From Nocardioides carbamazepini (GTDB lineage: Bacteria; Actinomycetota; Actinomycetes; Propionibacteriales; Nocardioidaceae), in NCBI RefSeq assembly GCF_024614185.1, contig NZ_JAHTLF010000013.1:238862-302861 (forward strand): DNA of 64,000 bases. Direction: 5' to 3'. This document shows positions 16,630-25,316 of this stretch, piece after piece (positions within the stretch are counted from its first letter, which is position 1; every line of letters starts with the position of its first letter). A model generated the notes under the pieces. That model ran no database searches. It saw only the letters and a list, made by a program, of their open reading frames with translations, and was not told the origin of the DNA. A program made the translations under genes and the position numbers.

Positions 16630-17829
16630 ATGGACTGGGCACCGCACACCACCGAGGTGCGGCCCTGGCAGCAGCGCACGCCCCGGGGGCCCCGCGAGGA
16701 CCGGCGGCTCCGGGAGGTCGAGGTCGCGCTGCCGCCGTACGTCGCGGAGCTCGACCTGCCCATGGACCGGGCGCTGAGCGCCATGGCGAGCGCCTGCGCC
16801 GGCGACCTGAGCCACCTCGACCTCGTGCACGGCCGGACGCTCAGCGCGCTCAACCACCTCCAGCTGCGCACGGAGGCGGTCGACTCCTCGAAGATCGAGA
16901 ACGTCGACGCCAGCCTGGCCGACTACGGCCGCGCGCTGCTGGGCGTCGGCGCGAACGCCTCGGCGGTCTCGATGGTCTCGGCCACCGCCGCGCTCACCCG
17001 GATGATCCGGGACGCGGACAGGACCCGGTCGATCCGGCCGGAGGCGATCCTGCGGGCCCACCACGACCTGTTCCGCCGTACCCCGTCGGAGGCGCACCGC
17101 GCCGGCCGGATCCGCACGACGCAGAACTGGGTCGGCGGGAGCGACTGGTCCCCGCTCGGGGCGCTGCATGTGCCGCCGCCGCCGGAGACGGTGCCCGGCT
17201 ACCTCGAGGACCTGTTCGCGTACGCCGACCGCGACGACGTGCCGCCGGTGGTCCAGGCCGCGGTCGCGCATGCCCAGTTCGAGTCGATCCACCCGTTCAT
17301 CGACGGCAACGGGCGGATCGGCCGCACCCTGATCCACGCGGTGCTGCGCCGCCGACGGGCCACCCGGCACCTCACCGTGCCCATCGCGTCGGCTCTGGTG
17401 GCCCACCGCGAGCGCTACTTCGCCGCGCTCGTCGACTACCGCGCCGGGACTGCCCGCACGATGGTCGCGATGCTGGCCTCCGCGGTGCGGATCGCCACCG
17501 CCGAGTCCTGGGTGACGGCGACCCGCCTGCACGAGATCCGCGCGGGTTGGGCGGTCGCGATCGGCGGATCACGGCCCGGCACGGCCGGGCACCGCACGCT
17601 CGACCTGCTGGTCGAGGAGCCGATCGTCAACGCGGCGCTGGTGGCCGGGCGGATCGACGTGTCCCCCGACGAGGCAGCGGCCGTGATCGACACGTTGGCC
17701 ACGGCCGGCGTGCTGCGCCGCGCACCCCGCTCGCGGCGGGCCCCGGTGTGGCTGGCCGGCGCGGTCCTCGACGAGGTGACCGACCTGAGCACGCGGATCC
17801 AGGAGTCGGCCCGCAGGATGCGGTCCTAG
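16630..17829 (+). CDS. Fic family AMP-transferase-like protein
   Basis: The 399-aa protein contains the canonical Fic motif [12 protein letters not shown] (residues 221-232), which transfers a nucleotide, usually AMP, to a protein target. An N-terminal helix carries SSKIEN (86-91), matching the class II autoinhibitory motif (S/T)xxxE(G/N); the Glu normally blocks ATP until released. A winged-helix-like C-terminus follows, as in larger Fic proteins. Start ATG 16630 is chosen over the longer frame from 16534 because that part is low-complexity. It is alone between rplS and amtB with no toxin partner gene. The target is unknown. Confidence 0.92.
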   Translation: MDWAPHTTEVRPWQQRTPRGPREDRRLREVEVALPPYVAELDLPMDRALSAMASACAGDLSHLDLVHGRTLSALNHLQLRTEAVDSSKIENVDASLADYGRALLGVGANASAVSMVSATAALTRMIRDADRTRSIRPEAILRAHHDLFRRTPSEAHRAGRIRTTQNWVGGSDWSPLGALHVPPPPETVPGYLEDLFAYADRDDVPPVVQAAVAHAQFESIHPFIDGNGRIGRTLIHAVLRRRRATRHLTVPIASALVAHRERYFAALVDYRAGTARTMVAMLASAVRIATAESWVTATRLHEIRAGWAVAIGGSRPGTAGHRTLDLLVEEPIVNAALVAGRIDVSPDEAAAVIDTLATAGVLRRAPRSRRAPVWLAGAVLDEVTDLSTRIQESARRMRS

Positions 17830-17841
17830 GGGCGAAAAACA

Positions 17842-17878
17842 CAGCAGGCCCGCCCCGGCGAACGGGACGGGCCTGCTG
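17842..17878. terminator. Bidirectional terminator between fic and amtB
   Basis: Arms of 16 nt at 17842-17857 and 17863-17878 pair with one mismatch around a 5-nt loop. Five A residues precede it on the plus strand (a T tract on the minus strand), so it should end minus-strand amtB transcripts best and may also serve the Fic gene. Confidence 0.8.
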
Positions 17879-17895
17879 CGGCGTACGAACGGCTG

Positions 17896-19152
17896 TCAGT
17901 CGAGCGCGTAGCCCTCGCCGTGGAGCACGAGGTCGATGCCGGCGATCTCGTCCTCCTCCTTGGCCCGGAAGCCGATCGTCTTCTCGATCGCCGTGGCGAA
18001 CACGAAGGTGACGACGAACGAGAACGCGATCACTGTGAGCGAGGAGAGCAGCTGGGCCAGGAACAGCTTGATCTCGCCGCCGAAGACCAGGCTGCCACCG
18101 GTGAGCGCCTCGGCGCCGAAGATGCCGACCCACAGGCAGCCGATGAAGCCGGCGACCAGGTGGATGCCGACGACGTCGAGGGTGTCGTCGAAGCCGAGCT
18201 TGAACTTGAGGTCGACGGCGAAGGCGCAGATGGCACCGGCCACCAGGCCGAGGATCATGGCCCAGACCGGCGTCAGGAAGGCACAGGCCGGGGTGATCGC
18301 GACCAGGCCCGTGACGATGCCGGAGGCGGCGCCGACCGCGGTGGCCTTGCCGTCCTTGACCGCCTCCACCGCGATCCAGCCGAGCAGCGCGGCGGCCGGG
18401 GCGACCAGGGTGTTGAAGAAGATGAGCGAGGTCTGGCCCTCGTCCGCACCGAACACACCGGTGTTGAAGCCGTACCAGCCGAACCACAGGATCGCGGCAC
18501 CGATGAGTACCAGCGGGACGTTGTGGGCGACGCTCTCCTCCTTCGAGAAGCCGACCTTGCGCTTGCCGAGGACCAGCGCGAGGGCGAGGGCCGCGGCACC
18601 GGCGGACTGGTGGATGACGGTTCCGCCTGCCCAGTCGAGCGCACCCTGGCCGAGGCCCCAGACGTCGTTGGCGAGCCAGCCGTAGAACTCGCCGTCGGCG
18701 TTGATGCCCCAGATCCAGCGGAAGGTCGGGAACACGACGAAGGTGGTGAACAGCGCGGCGAAGAGCATCCACGGCCAGAACCGGGCACGGTCGGCGACGG
18801 CTCCCGAGACCAGCGCGACGGTGATGATGCAGAACGCCACGAGGAACGCGTGGCCGCCGAAGGCGTTCGCCGCGTCACCGCCACCGACGCCCGTCATCAG
18901 GTCGGACATGCCGAAGTCCTGGAACGGGTTGCCGAACAGCTTGCTGCCACCGTCCGTGCCGTTGCCGGCGATGCCCGTGCCGCCGATCAGCACGTAGAGC
19001 AGCGTGACGACGGCGATCGAGCCGAAGCTCAGCATCATCATGGACACGACCGACTTCTGCTTGACCAGGCCGCCATAGAAGAAGGCCAGACCAGGCGTCA
19101 TGAACAGAACGAAGGCAGCACAGATGAGCTGCCACGCGAGTACGTCGGACAT
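17896..19152 (-). CDS. amtB: Ammonium transporter AmtB (copy 1)
   Basis: Amt proteins form trimeric channels that take up ammonium across the membrane. The start at ATG 19152 gives 418 aa with an N-terminal helix, FMTPGLAFFYGGLVKQKSVV (family signature), and the two pore histidines in GGTVIHQSAGAAAL and DVVGIHLVAGFIG. About eleven membrane helices are visible. Unlike the other two copies it is unlinked to glnB or glnD and sits beside fic. A GlnR-type box lies 88-125 nt upstream of the start. Codons upstream to 19212 are not supported. Confidence 0.95.
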   Translation of the reverse strand: MSDVLAWQLICAAFVLFMTPGLAFFYGGLVKQKSVVSMMMLSFGSIAVVTLLYVLIGGTGIAGNGTDGGSKLFGNPFQDFGMSDLMTGVGGGDAANAFGGHAFLVAFCIITVALVSGAVADRARFWPWMLFAALFTTFVVFPTFRWIWGINADGEFYGWLANDVWGLGQGALDWAGGTVIHQSAGAAALALALVLGKRKVGFSKEESVAHNVPLVLIGAAILWFGWYGFNTGVFGADEGQTSLIFFNTLVAPAAALLGWIAVEAVKDGKATAVGAASGIVTGLVAITPACAFLTPVWAMILGLVAGAICAFAVDLKFKLGFDDTLDVVGIHLVAGFIGCLWVGIFGAEALTGGSLVFGGEIKLFLAQLLSSLTVIAFSFVVTFVFATAIEKTIGFRAKEEDEIAGIDLVLHGEGYALD

Positions 19153-19239
19153 AAGCGAACCTCTTGCTCTACTCGGGAATCCGTGGCGTGGGGCAGCAGC
19201 GCCGCTGTCCACGTCCGATCGAGAGCATCTCGGCGAGGC

Positions 19240-19277
19240 GTTTCGCCGGAGTCCGGACGGTGTTTCCGGTGGGTTAC
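19240..19277 (-). promoter_or_regulatory. GlnR-type box upstream of amtB copy 1
   Basis: On the minus strand the order is GTAAC, 6 nt, GAAAC, 6 nt, CGGAC, 6 nt, GAAAC. This matches the actinobacterial GlnR arrangement gTnAc-n6-GaAAc-n6-GtnAC-n6-GAAAc except for a weak third half-site. The box overlaps the trmD stop codon by a few bases. Confidence 0.65.
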
Positions 19278-20461
19278 AGGTGTGCCGGCTGTGTATCAGC
19301 CTTGTGACGCCGCGCGCTCTTGGTCAGCACGACCGCTCCGGGCGGTGCCGGGAGGTCGCGGCGCAGCCGGAACCCCGCCTTCTTGTACATCCGCTGGTTG
19401 CGGGCGCTGGCCGCGCCCGTGAACAGGACGTACGACGCCACGCCGGCCGGGGCGACCGCCTGGATGTGGTCCAGCAGAGTGCGGCCCAGGCCGCTGCCCT
19501 GCAGGTCGGGAGCGACCATGATCCGGCCGATGTCCCAGGTGTCGCCGTGCTCGACCCGGCCGCGGACGGCGGCGACGAGGCGTCCGGCGCGCCGGACGAC
19601 ATAGGTGTCCCACTCCCCCAGCCAGGCGCGCACGTCGTCGAGCGACTCGTGCAGCGCGGGGATGTCGACCGTGTCGTTGGCGAGCGCCTCCTGGACCCAG
19701 CAGGCGCGCTGCAGCGTGAGCAGCTCGCCGGCGTCGCCGGGGGTGGCACGGACGATCGGGGTGCCGTCGTCGAGCACCGACGGCGTCAGCAGGTCGGGGC
19801 GGCGCTCCGCGGTGCGGCGGACCGCCTGCTCGTGGCGCCAGGCCGCGACCCTGCCGTGGTCGCCGGAGCGCAGCACGGCGGGGACCTCGTGGCCGCGCCA
19901 CGCGGGCGGCTTGGTGTAGACGGGGTACTCCAGCAGCCCGCTCGCGGCGTGCGACTCCTCCACCAGCGACGCGGCGTTGCCCATGAAGCCCGGCAACAGC
20001 CGGACGACGGCCTCGGTGATCGCCAGCGCGGCGACCTCGCCGCCGTTGAGGACGTAGTCGCCGAGGCTGATCTCGCGGACCTCGGCGACCTCGCGCACGT
20101 GGTCGATGACGCGCTGGTCGATGCCCTCGTAGCGGCCGCACGCGAAGACGAGGTGCTCACGGGTGGCGAGCTCCTCGGCGAGGCGCTGGTCGAACGGCTC
20201 GCCCGACGGGGTCGTGAACACGACCGTGCTCCCGGGCGTGAGCAGGTCGTCGAAGGCCTCACCCCACGGCTCGGGCCTCATCACCATGCCGGCACCACCG
20301 CCGTACGGGGTGTCGTCCACGGTGTGGTGCCGGTCGTGGGTCCAGCCACGCAGGTCGTGGACGCCGAACGCGAGCAGTCCCTTGTCGGCCGCCTTGCCCG
20401 GCAGGGAGAGCTCGAGCGGCGCGAAGAAGTCGGGGAAGATCGAGACGTAGTCGAGTCTCAC
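19274..20461 (-). CDS. trmD: tRNA (guanine37-N1)-methyltransferase TrmD fused to a GNAT acetyltransferase
   Basis: TrmD methylates G37 next to the anticodon to prevent frameshifting. Residues 1 to about 235 hold the SPOUT domain: [42 protein letters not shown] and [15 protein letters not shown] (trefoil-knot SAM site). From about residue 245 a complete GNAT domain follows, with [20 protein letters not shown] (acetyl-CoA loop QGSGLG) and [12 protein letters not shown]. The total of 395 aa is far longer than the usual ~240-270. The start is GTG 20461, overlapping the rimM stop as GTGA. The fused domain's substrate is unknown. Confidence 0.93.
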   Translation of the reverse strand: MRLDYVSIFPDFFAPLELSLPGKAADKGLLAFGVHDLRGWTHDRHHTVDDTPYGGGAGMVMRPEPWGEAFDDLLTPGSTVVFTTPSGEPFDQRLAEELATREHLVFACGRYEGIDQRVIDHVREVAEVREISLGDYVLNGGEVAALAITEAVVRLLPGFMGNAASLVEESHAASGLLEYPVYTKPPAWRGHEVPAVLRSGDHGRVAAWRHEQAVRRTAERRPDLLTPSVLDDGTPIVRATPGDAGELLTLQRACWVQEALANDTVDIPALHESLDDVRAWLGEWDTYVVRRAGRLVAAVRGRVEHGDTWDIGRIMVAPDLQGSGLGRTLLDHIQAVAPAGVASYVLFTGAASARNQRMYKKAGFRLRRDLPAPPGAVVLTKSARRHKADTQPAHL

Positions 20462-21066
20462 GCCCCGGCTCCCTGGTCGTCCTCGCCGTCCTCGTCGTCC
20501 TCGTCGTCGGGGAACGGGGCGACCAGGCCCGGCCGGTCGGCGATGACCACGCGACCGGCGGCGACGTCGACCTCGGGCACCAGCGCGCTCACGAACGGCA
20601 CCAGCGCCTCGCGGCGGTCGAGGGTCGTGATCCGGAGCAGGTCCTGCGCGCCGTGCACGAGACCCGCGACCTCGCCGAGATGGGTCCCCTCGACGTCGTA
20701 CGCCGCGAGGCCGATGAGCTGGTGGTCGTAGAACTCCTCGGGGTCCGCCGGCGTCTCGTCGGCCGGCACGACGGCCCGGAGCACCACGCCGCGCGCGGAC
20801 TCGGCCGTGGTGCGGTCGGTCAGCTCGGCGAAGGTCGCGAGGAGCACGCCCTGGTGCCACCGGGTGCGGGCCACGGTCAGCGTGCGGGCGGCGAACGCCG
20901 AGCCGCGGGGCGCCTCGACGTCGAGGACGGCTCCGTCGGCGTACCGGCGCTCGGGCTCGTCGGTGCGGACGTCGACGGTCACCTCGCCGCGGATGCCGTG
21001 CGGCTTGCCGATGCGGCCCACCACGACCTCGATCGAGCCTTCACCGGTCGAGCCTGTCGAGACCAC
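20458..21066 (-). CDS. rimM: 16S rRNA processing protein RimM
   Basis: RimM helps mature the 16S 3' (head) domain with S19. The 202-aa protein has the N-terminal motif [18 protein letters not shown], the central PRC-barrel region ([14 protein letters not shown]) and a C-terminal acidic tail of Asp/Glu. The start is GTG 21066, supported by AGGGAGG 6 nt upstream. It overlaps trmD (GTGA) and follows rpsP-khpA after a hairpin, giving the order rpsP-khpA-rimM-trmD. Confidence 0.95.
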   Translation of the reverse strand: MVSTGSTGEGSIEVVVGRIGKPHGIRGEVTVDVRTDEPERRYADGAVLDVEAPRGSAFAARTLTVARTRWHQGVLLATFAELTDRTTAESARGVVLRAVVPADETPADPEEFYDHQLIGLAAYDVEGTHLGEVAGLVHGAQDLLRITTLDRREALVPFVSALVPEVDVAAGRVVIADRPGLVAPFPDDEDDEDGEDDQGAGA

Positions 21067-21089
21067 TGCTGTCCTCCCTGTGGAAATGA

Positions 21090-21124
21090 ACGACGGGCGC
21101 CGCCATCATGGCAGCGCCCGTCGT
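21090..21124 (-). terminator. Hairpin between khpA and rimM
   Basis: Arms of 11 bp (21090-21100 and 21114-21124) enclose an inner 5-bp stem. It lies 16 nt past the khpA stop and 24 nt before rimM, so it may end the rpsP-khpA transcript or act as an attenuator. Confidence 0.65.
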
Positions 21125-21139
21125 CGCGGTGCGTGTTGC

Positions 21140-21379
21140 TCAGCGCCTGTCGGTGTCGACGAAGTCGACCCGGGTGCTGCTGTTGCCGGCGATCGCGGAG
21201 ATCACCGTGCGGAACGCGGTCGCCGTGCGACCGCTCCGGCCGATCACCTTGCCGAGGTCGTCGGGGTGGACCCGGACCTCGAGCACGGACCCGCGGCGCA
21301 GCTGCTTGTCGCGCACGACCACGTCGTCGGGGTGGTCGACCACTCCGCGGACGAGGTGCTCCAGCGCGTCAGCCAGCAT
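21140..21379 (-). CDS. khpA: KH-domain RNA-binding protein KhpA
   Basis: The 79-aa protein is a single KH domain with the GxxG loop in LGKVIGRSGRTATAFR. In Gram-positive bacteria KhpA pairs with KhpB/Jag and binds many RNAs, affecting growth and cell length. It starts 4 nt after the rpsP stop, so the two are coupled. Family known as YlqC/UPF0109. Confidence 0.94.
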   Translation of the reverse strand: MLADALEHLVRGVVDHPDDVVVRDKQLRRGSVLEVRVHPDDLGKVIGRSGRTATAFRTVISAIAGNSSTRVDFVDTDRR

Positions 21380-21383
21380 CGGC

Positions 21384-21899
21384 TCAGGCCTCGGCGTTCT
21401 CGTCGGCCGGGGTCTCGGCGGGAGCCTCGGCAGGGGTCTCCTCGGCAGGGGTCTCCTCGGCGGCGGCCTCGACCTTCTCCTCGACCTTCTCCTCGACCTT
21501 GTCGGCCTTCTTCTCGGCCTTCTTCTTCGCGGTGGTCGCCGAGGCCTTGGGCTCGTTGACGGCGTCCTTGAGAGCCTCGTTGAAGATCTCGAGCTTGTCG
21601 CGCTTGGGCTCCTTGACCTTCAAGGTGCCCTCGGCGCCGTCGATGCCCTTGAACTTCTGCCAGTCACCGGTGACCTTGAGGATCGCCTCGACGGCCTCGG
21701 ACGGCTGCGCGCCGACGCCGAGCCAGTACTGCGCCCGGTCGGAGACGACGTCGATGTACGACGGGTCCTCCTTGGGGTGGTACTTGCCGATCTCCTCGAT
21801 CACCGCGCCGTCGCGCTTCTTGCGCGAGTCGACGATGACGATGCGGTACTGCGGAACCCGGACCTTGCCCAGGCGCTTCAAACGGATCTTGACGGCCAC
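21384..21899 (-). CDS. rpsP: 30S ribosomal protein S16 with extended tail
   Basis: S16 helps 30S assembly. The start is GTG 21899 ([20 protein letters not shown], the conserved N-terminus); an upstream extension to 21989 has no family support. The 171-aa product is about twice the usual ~80-90 aa in many bacteria; long tails occur in actinobacteria. After the core (to about residue 85) comes a [12 protein letters not shown] charged segment and a Pro/Glu/Ala-rich end with [13 protein letters not shown] repeats. It leads the rpsP-khpA pair. Confidence 0.95.
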   Translation of the reverse strand: MAVKIRLKRLGKVRVPQYRIVIVDSRKKRDGAVIEEIGKYHPKEDPSYIDVVSDRAQYWLGVGAQPSEAVEAILKVTGDWQKFKGIDGAEGTLKVKEPKRDKLEIFNEALKDAVNEPKASATTAKKKAEKKADKVEEKVEEKVEAAAEETPAEETPAEAPAETPADENAEA

Positions 21900-22063
21900 G
21901 TTCGTGGTGTCTCGCTTTCGGAATCTGTGGTGGGTGAGCATGGGCGACCAGGTGGGGACACCGGGGCCCGGACTCGATGGGCGCCGCACCCACCGGTTGA
22001 GAGGGACCGGAAGGCGCAGAACTCAGCCGCCAAGTCTGCCACGGCAGGCCCGCCCAGCAGAAA

Positions 22064-23137
22064 TCAGGCGACCACCTTGCCGCGCAGGACGACCCGCGAC
22101 GGCTCCGCGAGCACCGACAGGTCGTCGACCGGGTTCCTCGGGTAGACCACGAAGTCGGCCGGATCGCCCTCGTCGAGCCCCGGGTTCCAGCCGAGCCAGG
22201 CCCGCCCGCGCCAGGAGGCGGCGCCGAGGACGTACGCGTTCGGGAGACCCATCGCGGCCATCGCGAGGATCTCCTCGTGGAGGACCCCGTGGCGGGACGA
22301 GCCGCCACCGTCGCTGCCGACGTACATCTGGACACCGGCGTCGTAGGCATTCATCAAGACCTCGCGGCGGGTCGCGTGGAGCGCCTCCATCGTCGCGCTG
22401 TACGCCGGGAACTTGTCGCGTGCGGCGGAGACGAACTCCGGGAACTTGCTGGTCTGCAGCACCGTCGGCACCAGCGCGACGCCACCCGCCACCATCTGCT
22501 CCAGGTGCGCCGTGGTCAGTCCGGTGCCGTGCTCGATGCAGTCGATGCCCGCGTCGAGGAGTGGGGAGAGCGAGTCCGCGCCGAAGCAGTGGGCGGTGAC
22601 CTTCGCACCCTCGGCGTGGGCGACCCCGATCGCGGCGGCGACGGCGTCGGCGGGGAACGACGGCGCGAGGTCGCCGTCGTCGCGGGAGATCCAGTCGCCG
22701 ACGAGCTTGACCCAGCCGTCGCCGGCGACCGCCTGCTCGGCGACGACGTCGACCAGGCCGTCGGGCTCCACCTCGTGGGCGTAGTTGCGCAGGTAGCGCT
22801 TGGTCCGCGCCACGTGGCGCCCGCAGCGGATCAGCCGGGGCAGGTCCTCGCGATCCTGGACCCATCGGGTGTCGGCCGGGGAGCCGCAGTCGCGGGTGAG
22901 GAGGACGCCGTTGTCGCGGTCGGCGATCGCCGTGCGCTCGATCTCCGCGTCGTCGACGGCTCCCCCGTCCTCGAGACCGAGGTGGTTGTGGGCGTCGACC
23001 AGGCCGGGGACGATCCAGCCCTCGCCGGCGCTCTCGGCACCCGCGGGACGTTCGTAGGTGATCCGGCCGTCGACGACGTACACCTCCCGCGCCTCGCCGT
23101 CGGGCAGGACCGGACCGGAGAACCTCAGTGCACTCAC
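22064..23137 (-). CDS. Amidohydrolase family protein
   Basis: The 357-aa protein has the metal-dependent amidohydrolase fold: VDAHNHLG (HxH metal site), a Lys in GWVKLVGDW likely carboxylated or metal-bridging, AHCFGADS and IEHGTGL histidines, and GSDGGG with the catalytic Asp. The last part returns to the small beta-domain (DFVVYPRNPVDD). The substrate cannot be read from sequence; imidazolonepropionase-like hydrolases are the nearest pattern. The start is taken as GTG 23137 (VSALRFSGPVLPDG), because codons upstream are Arg/Gly-rich. It lies between rpsP and the NYN gene. Confidence 0.85.
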   Translation of the reverse strand: MSALRFSGPVLPDGEAREVYVVDGRITYERPAGAESAGEGWIVPGLVDAHNHLGLEDGGAVDDAEIERTAIADRDNGVLLTRDCGSPADTRWVQDREDLPRLIRCGRHVARTKRYLRNYAHEVEPDGLVDVVAEQAVAGDGWVKLVGDWISRDDGDLAPSFPADAVAAAIGVAHAEGAKVTAHCFGADSLSPLLDAGIDCIEHGTGLTTAHLEQMVAGGVALVPTVLQTSKFPEFVSAARDKFPAYSATMEALHATRREVLMNAYDAGVQMYVGSDGGGSSRHGVLHEEILAMAAMGLPNAYVLGAASWRGRAWLGWNPGLDEGDPADFVVYPRNPVDDLSVLAEPSRVVLRGKVVA

Positions 23138-23187
23138 GCGGGCGACGCTATCAACGCCGCCGGACCCGCCGGTGCCCCCCAAAGGGG

Positions 23188-23553
23188 TCAGAGCCGGGAC
23201 AGCAGCCAGGTCGGCGACAGCGTGGTGGCACCGACCCCGTGGACCCGGGCGTCGAGGGCCCGGTCCGCCGTCACCACGACGACCCGGCCGCCCTGGTCGG
23301 CCGCCTTGCGGGCCTCGGCGACGATCGTGGCGTCGCCGTCCCTGGGCGCGTGGACGGTGCGGACGTGCGCGTCCCGCCCGGCGCGGACGCCGCCCTTGGC
23401 CTGCCCCTCGAGCACGAGGACGACGACGTCGAACTCGACGTCGGCGACGAGGAGCTGCTCGTGCAGCCGCGCCGCGGCCCCGGCACGGTCCTTCCACCAG
23501 CCGTCGGGGCGCGCACCGACGACGTTGGCGGCGTCGACGATGAGCGTGCTCAT
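23188..23553 (-). CDS. NYN/PIN-like domain protein
   Basis: This 121-aa protein looks like a small NYN (PIN-like) nuclease domain: LIVDAANVVGARPDGWW at the N-terminus with the first acidic residue, VVLVLEGQAKGG, and VTADRALDARVHGVGA near the end. Such domains cleave RNA, but the target here is unknown. The start ATG overlaps the ffh stop (ATGA at 23550-23553), so it is probably translated with ffh. Confidence in the fold is moderate. Confidence 0.75.
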   Translation of the reverse strand: MSTLIVDAANVVGARPDGWWKDRAGAAARLHEQLLVADVEFDVVVLVLEGQAKGGVRAGRDAHVRTVHAPRDGDATIVAEARKAADQGGRVVVVTADRALDARVHGVGATTLSPTWLLSRL

Positions 23554-25127
23554 TTGAGGAACTTGGAGAAGTCCTTCGGCAGCTGCAGGTTCTCGGCAGC
23601 GGCCTCGTAGTCGATGTCCTCGCCGATGCCGAACGGGTTCGGCTTCGCCTCGTCGGCCCTCATCTTGGCGGCGGCGGCCTCCTGGGCGGCCTTGGCCGGG
23701 TTGCCGGAGCGGCGGGCGCCCTTGCCCTTGGTCTGCTTCGCCTTCTGCTTGGCGCTGACCCGCTTTCCGCCTCCCGGACCACCCATCCCGGGCATCCCGG
23801 GCATGCCCGGCATCCCGGGCATCCCGCCGCCGCGAGCCATCTGCATCATCATCTTCCGCGCCTCGAAGAAGCGGTCGACGAGCTGGTTCACGTCGGAGAC
23901 GGTGCGACCCGAGCCCTTGGCGATGCGGGCGCGGCGGGAGCCGTCGATGAGCTTGGGGTTGGCCCGCTCGGCGGGGGTCATCGAGCGGATGACCGCCTCG
24001 ACCCGGTCGATCTCGCGGTCGTCGAAGTTCTCGAGCTGCTCGCGGATCTGCCCCATGCCGGGCAGCATCCCGAGGATCTTCTGCATCGAGCCGAGCTTCT
24101 TCAGCTGCTGCATCTGCGAGAGGAAGTCGTCGAGCGTGAAGTCCCCGCCCGAGAGCTTCTCCGCGGCCTTGAGCGCCTCCTCCTGGTCGAAGGCCTTCTC
24201 GGCCTGCTCGATCAGGGTGAGCACGTCGCCCATGTCCAGGATGCGCGAGGCCATCCGGTCGGGGTGGAAGACGTCGAAGTCGGTCATCTTCTCGCCGGAG
24301 GAGGCGAACATGACCGGCCTGCCGGTGACCTGGCGGATCGACAGTGCGGCGCCACCGCGGGCGTCACCGTCGAGCTTGGTGAGCACCACTCCGTCGTACC
24401 CGACACCGTCGAGGAACGCCTGCGCGGTGACCAGGGCGTCCTGACCGATCATCGCGTCCACGACGAAGAGCACCTCGTCGGGCCGGACGGCGTCGCGGAT
24501 GCCGGCCGCCTGCGCCATCATCTCGGCGTCCACGCCGAGACGGCCCGCGGTGTCGACGATCACGACGTCGTGCAGCTTGCGCTTGGCCTCCTCGATGGAG
24601 GCCTTCGCGACGGAGACCGGGTCGCCGACGCCGTTGCCGGGCTCGGGCGCGTAGACGGGGACGCCGACCTTCTCGCCGTTGACCTGGAGCTGCTGCACGG
24701 CGTTGGGCCGCTGCAGGTCGCAGGCCACGAGCATCGGGGTCTTGCCCTGCTCCTTGAACCAGAGGGCGAGCTTGGCGGCGAGGGTGGTCTTGCCGGCGCC
24801 CTGCAGACCGGCGAGCATGATGACGGTCGGCCCGGACTTGGCGTAGCGCAGCCGCCGGGTCTCGCCGCCGAGGATCTCGACCAGCTCGTCGTTGACGATC
24901 TTGACGACCTGCTGGGCGGGGTTCAGCGCACCGCTGACCTCCTCGCCGCGGGCGCGCTCCTTGATCGCGGCGACGAACTCCTTGACGACCGGCAGGGCGA
25001 CGTCGGCCTCGAGCAGGGCGATCCGGATCTCCCGGGCGGTCGCGTCGATGTCGGCCTCGGAGAGCCGTCCCTTGCCGCGCAGGTTCTTGAAGGTCGCGGT
25101 GAGCCGGTCGGAAAGTGTGGCGAACAA
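23550..25127 (-). CDS. ffh: Signal recognition particle protein Ffh
   Basis: Ffh binds SRP RNA and signal peptides and targets nascent membrane proteins to FtsY. I place the start at TTG 25127, giving FATLSDRLTATFKNLRGKGR, the usual N-terminus (525 aa); an in-frame GTG at 25181 would add 18 residues. The N and G domains show GLQGAGKTT (P-loop), VDTAGRLGVDAEMM and TKLDGDARGGAA; the M domain ends with Met/Gly-rich GMPGMPGMPGMPGMGG and a basic tail. Transcription continues into the NYN gene. Confidence 0.95.
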   Translation of the reverse strand: MFATLSDRLTATFKNLRGKGRLSEADIDATAREIRIALLEADVALPVVKEFVAAIKERARGEEVSGALNPAQQVVKIVNDELVEILGGETRRLRYAKSGPTVIMLAGLQGAGKTTLAAKLALWFKEQGKTPMLVACDLQRPNAVQQLQVNGEKVGVPVYAPEPGNGVGDPVSVAKASIEEAKRKLHDVVIVDTAGRLGVDAEMMAQAAGIRDAVRPDEVLFVVDAMIGQDALVTAQAFLDGVGYDGVVLTKLDGDARGGAALSIRQVTGRPVMFASSGEKMTDFDVFHPDRMASRILDMGDVLTLIEQAEKAFDQEEALKAAEKLSGGDFTLDDFLSQMQQLKKLGSMQKILGMLPGMGQIREQLENFDDREIDRVEAVIRSMTPAERANPKLIDGSRRARIAKGSGRTVSDVNQLVDRFFEARKMMMQMARGGGMPGMPGMPGMPGMGGPGGGKRVSAKQKAKQTKGKGARRSGNPAKAAQEAAAAKMRADEAKPNPFGIGEDIDYEAAAENLQLPKDFSKFLK

Positions 25128-25316
25128 GAGCGTTGCGTCCTCGTCGGAGTCGTCGGTAGAAAAGTGGAGGGTCTCGACCACCGATCGTAGCCGTCAGTGC
25201 TCCGATGCCCGACGTCTGCGCCGGAGGTCCGAGGGTACTGCGCGGGTGCCCGGCACGCCGCGCGGAGGTCGGGAGTGCCATCGGGGGCACCCCGCAGGGG
25301 GCAAGGAGGATCCGCC

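Noticed and set aside
16453..17532. N-terminal extension of rplS to 17532
   Set aside because: The extension is antisense to the Fic gene and lacks L19 homology.
21049..21066. TCGACAGGCTCGACC-type motif at the rimM start
   Set aside because: It lies over the rimM start codon, and the AGGGAGG site supports that start; a single occurrence in this window gives no proof of a repeat element.
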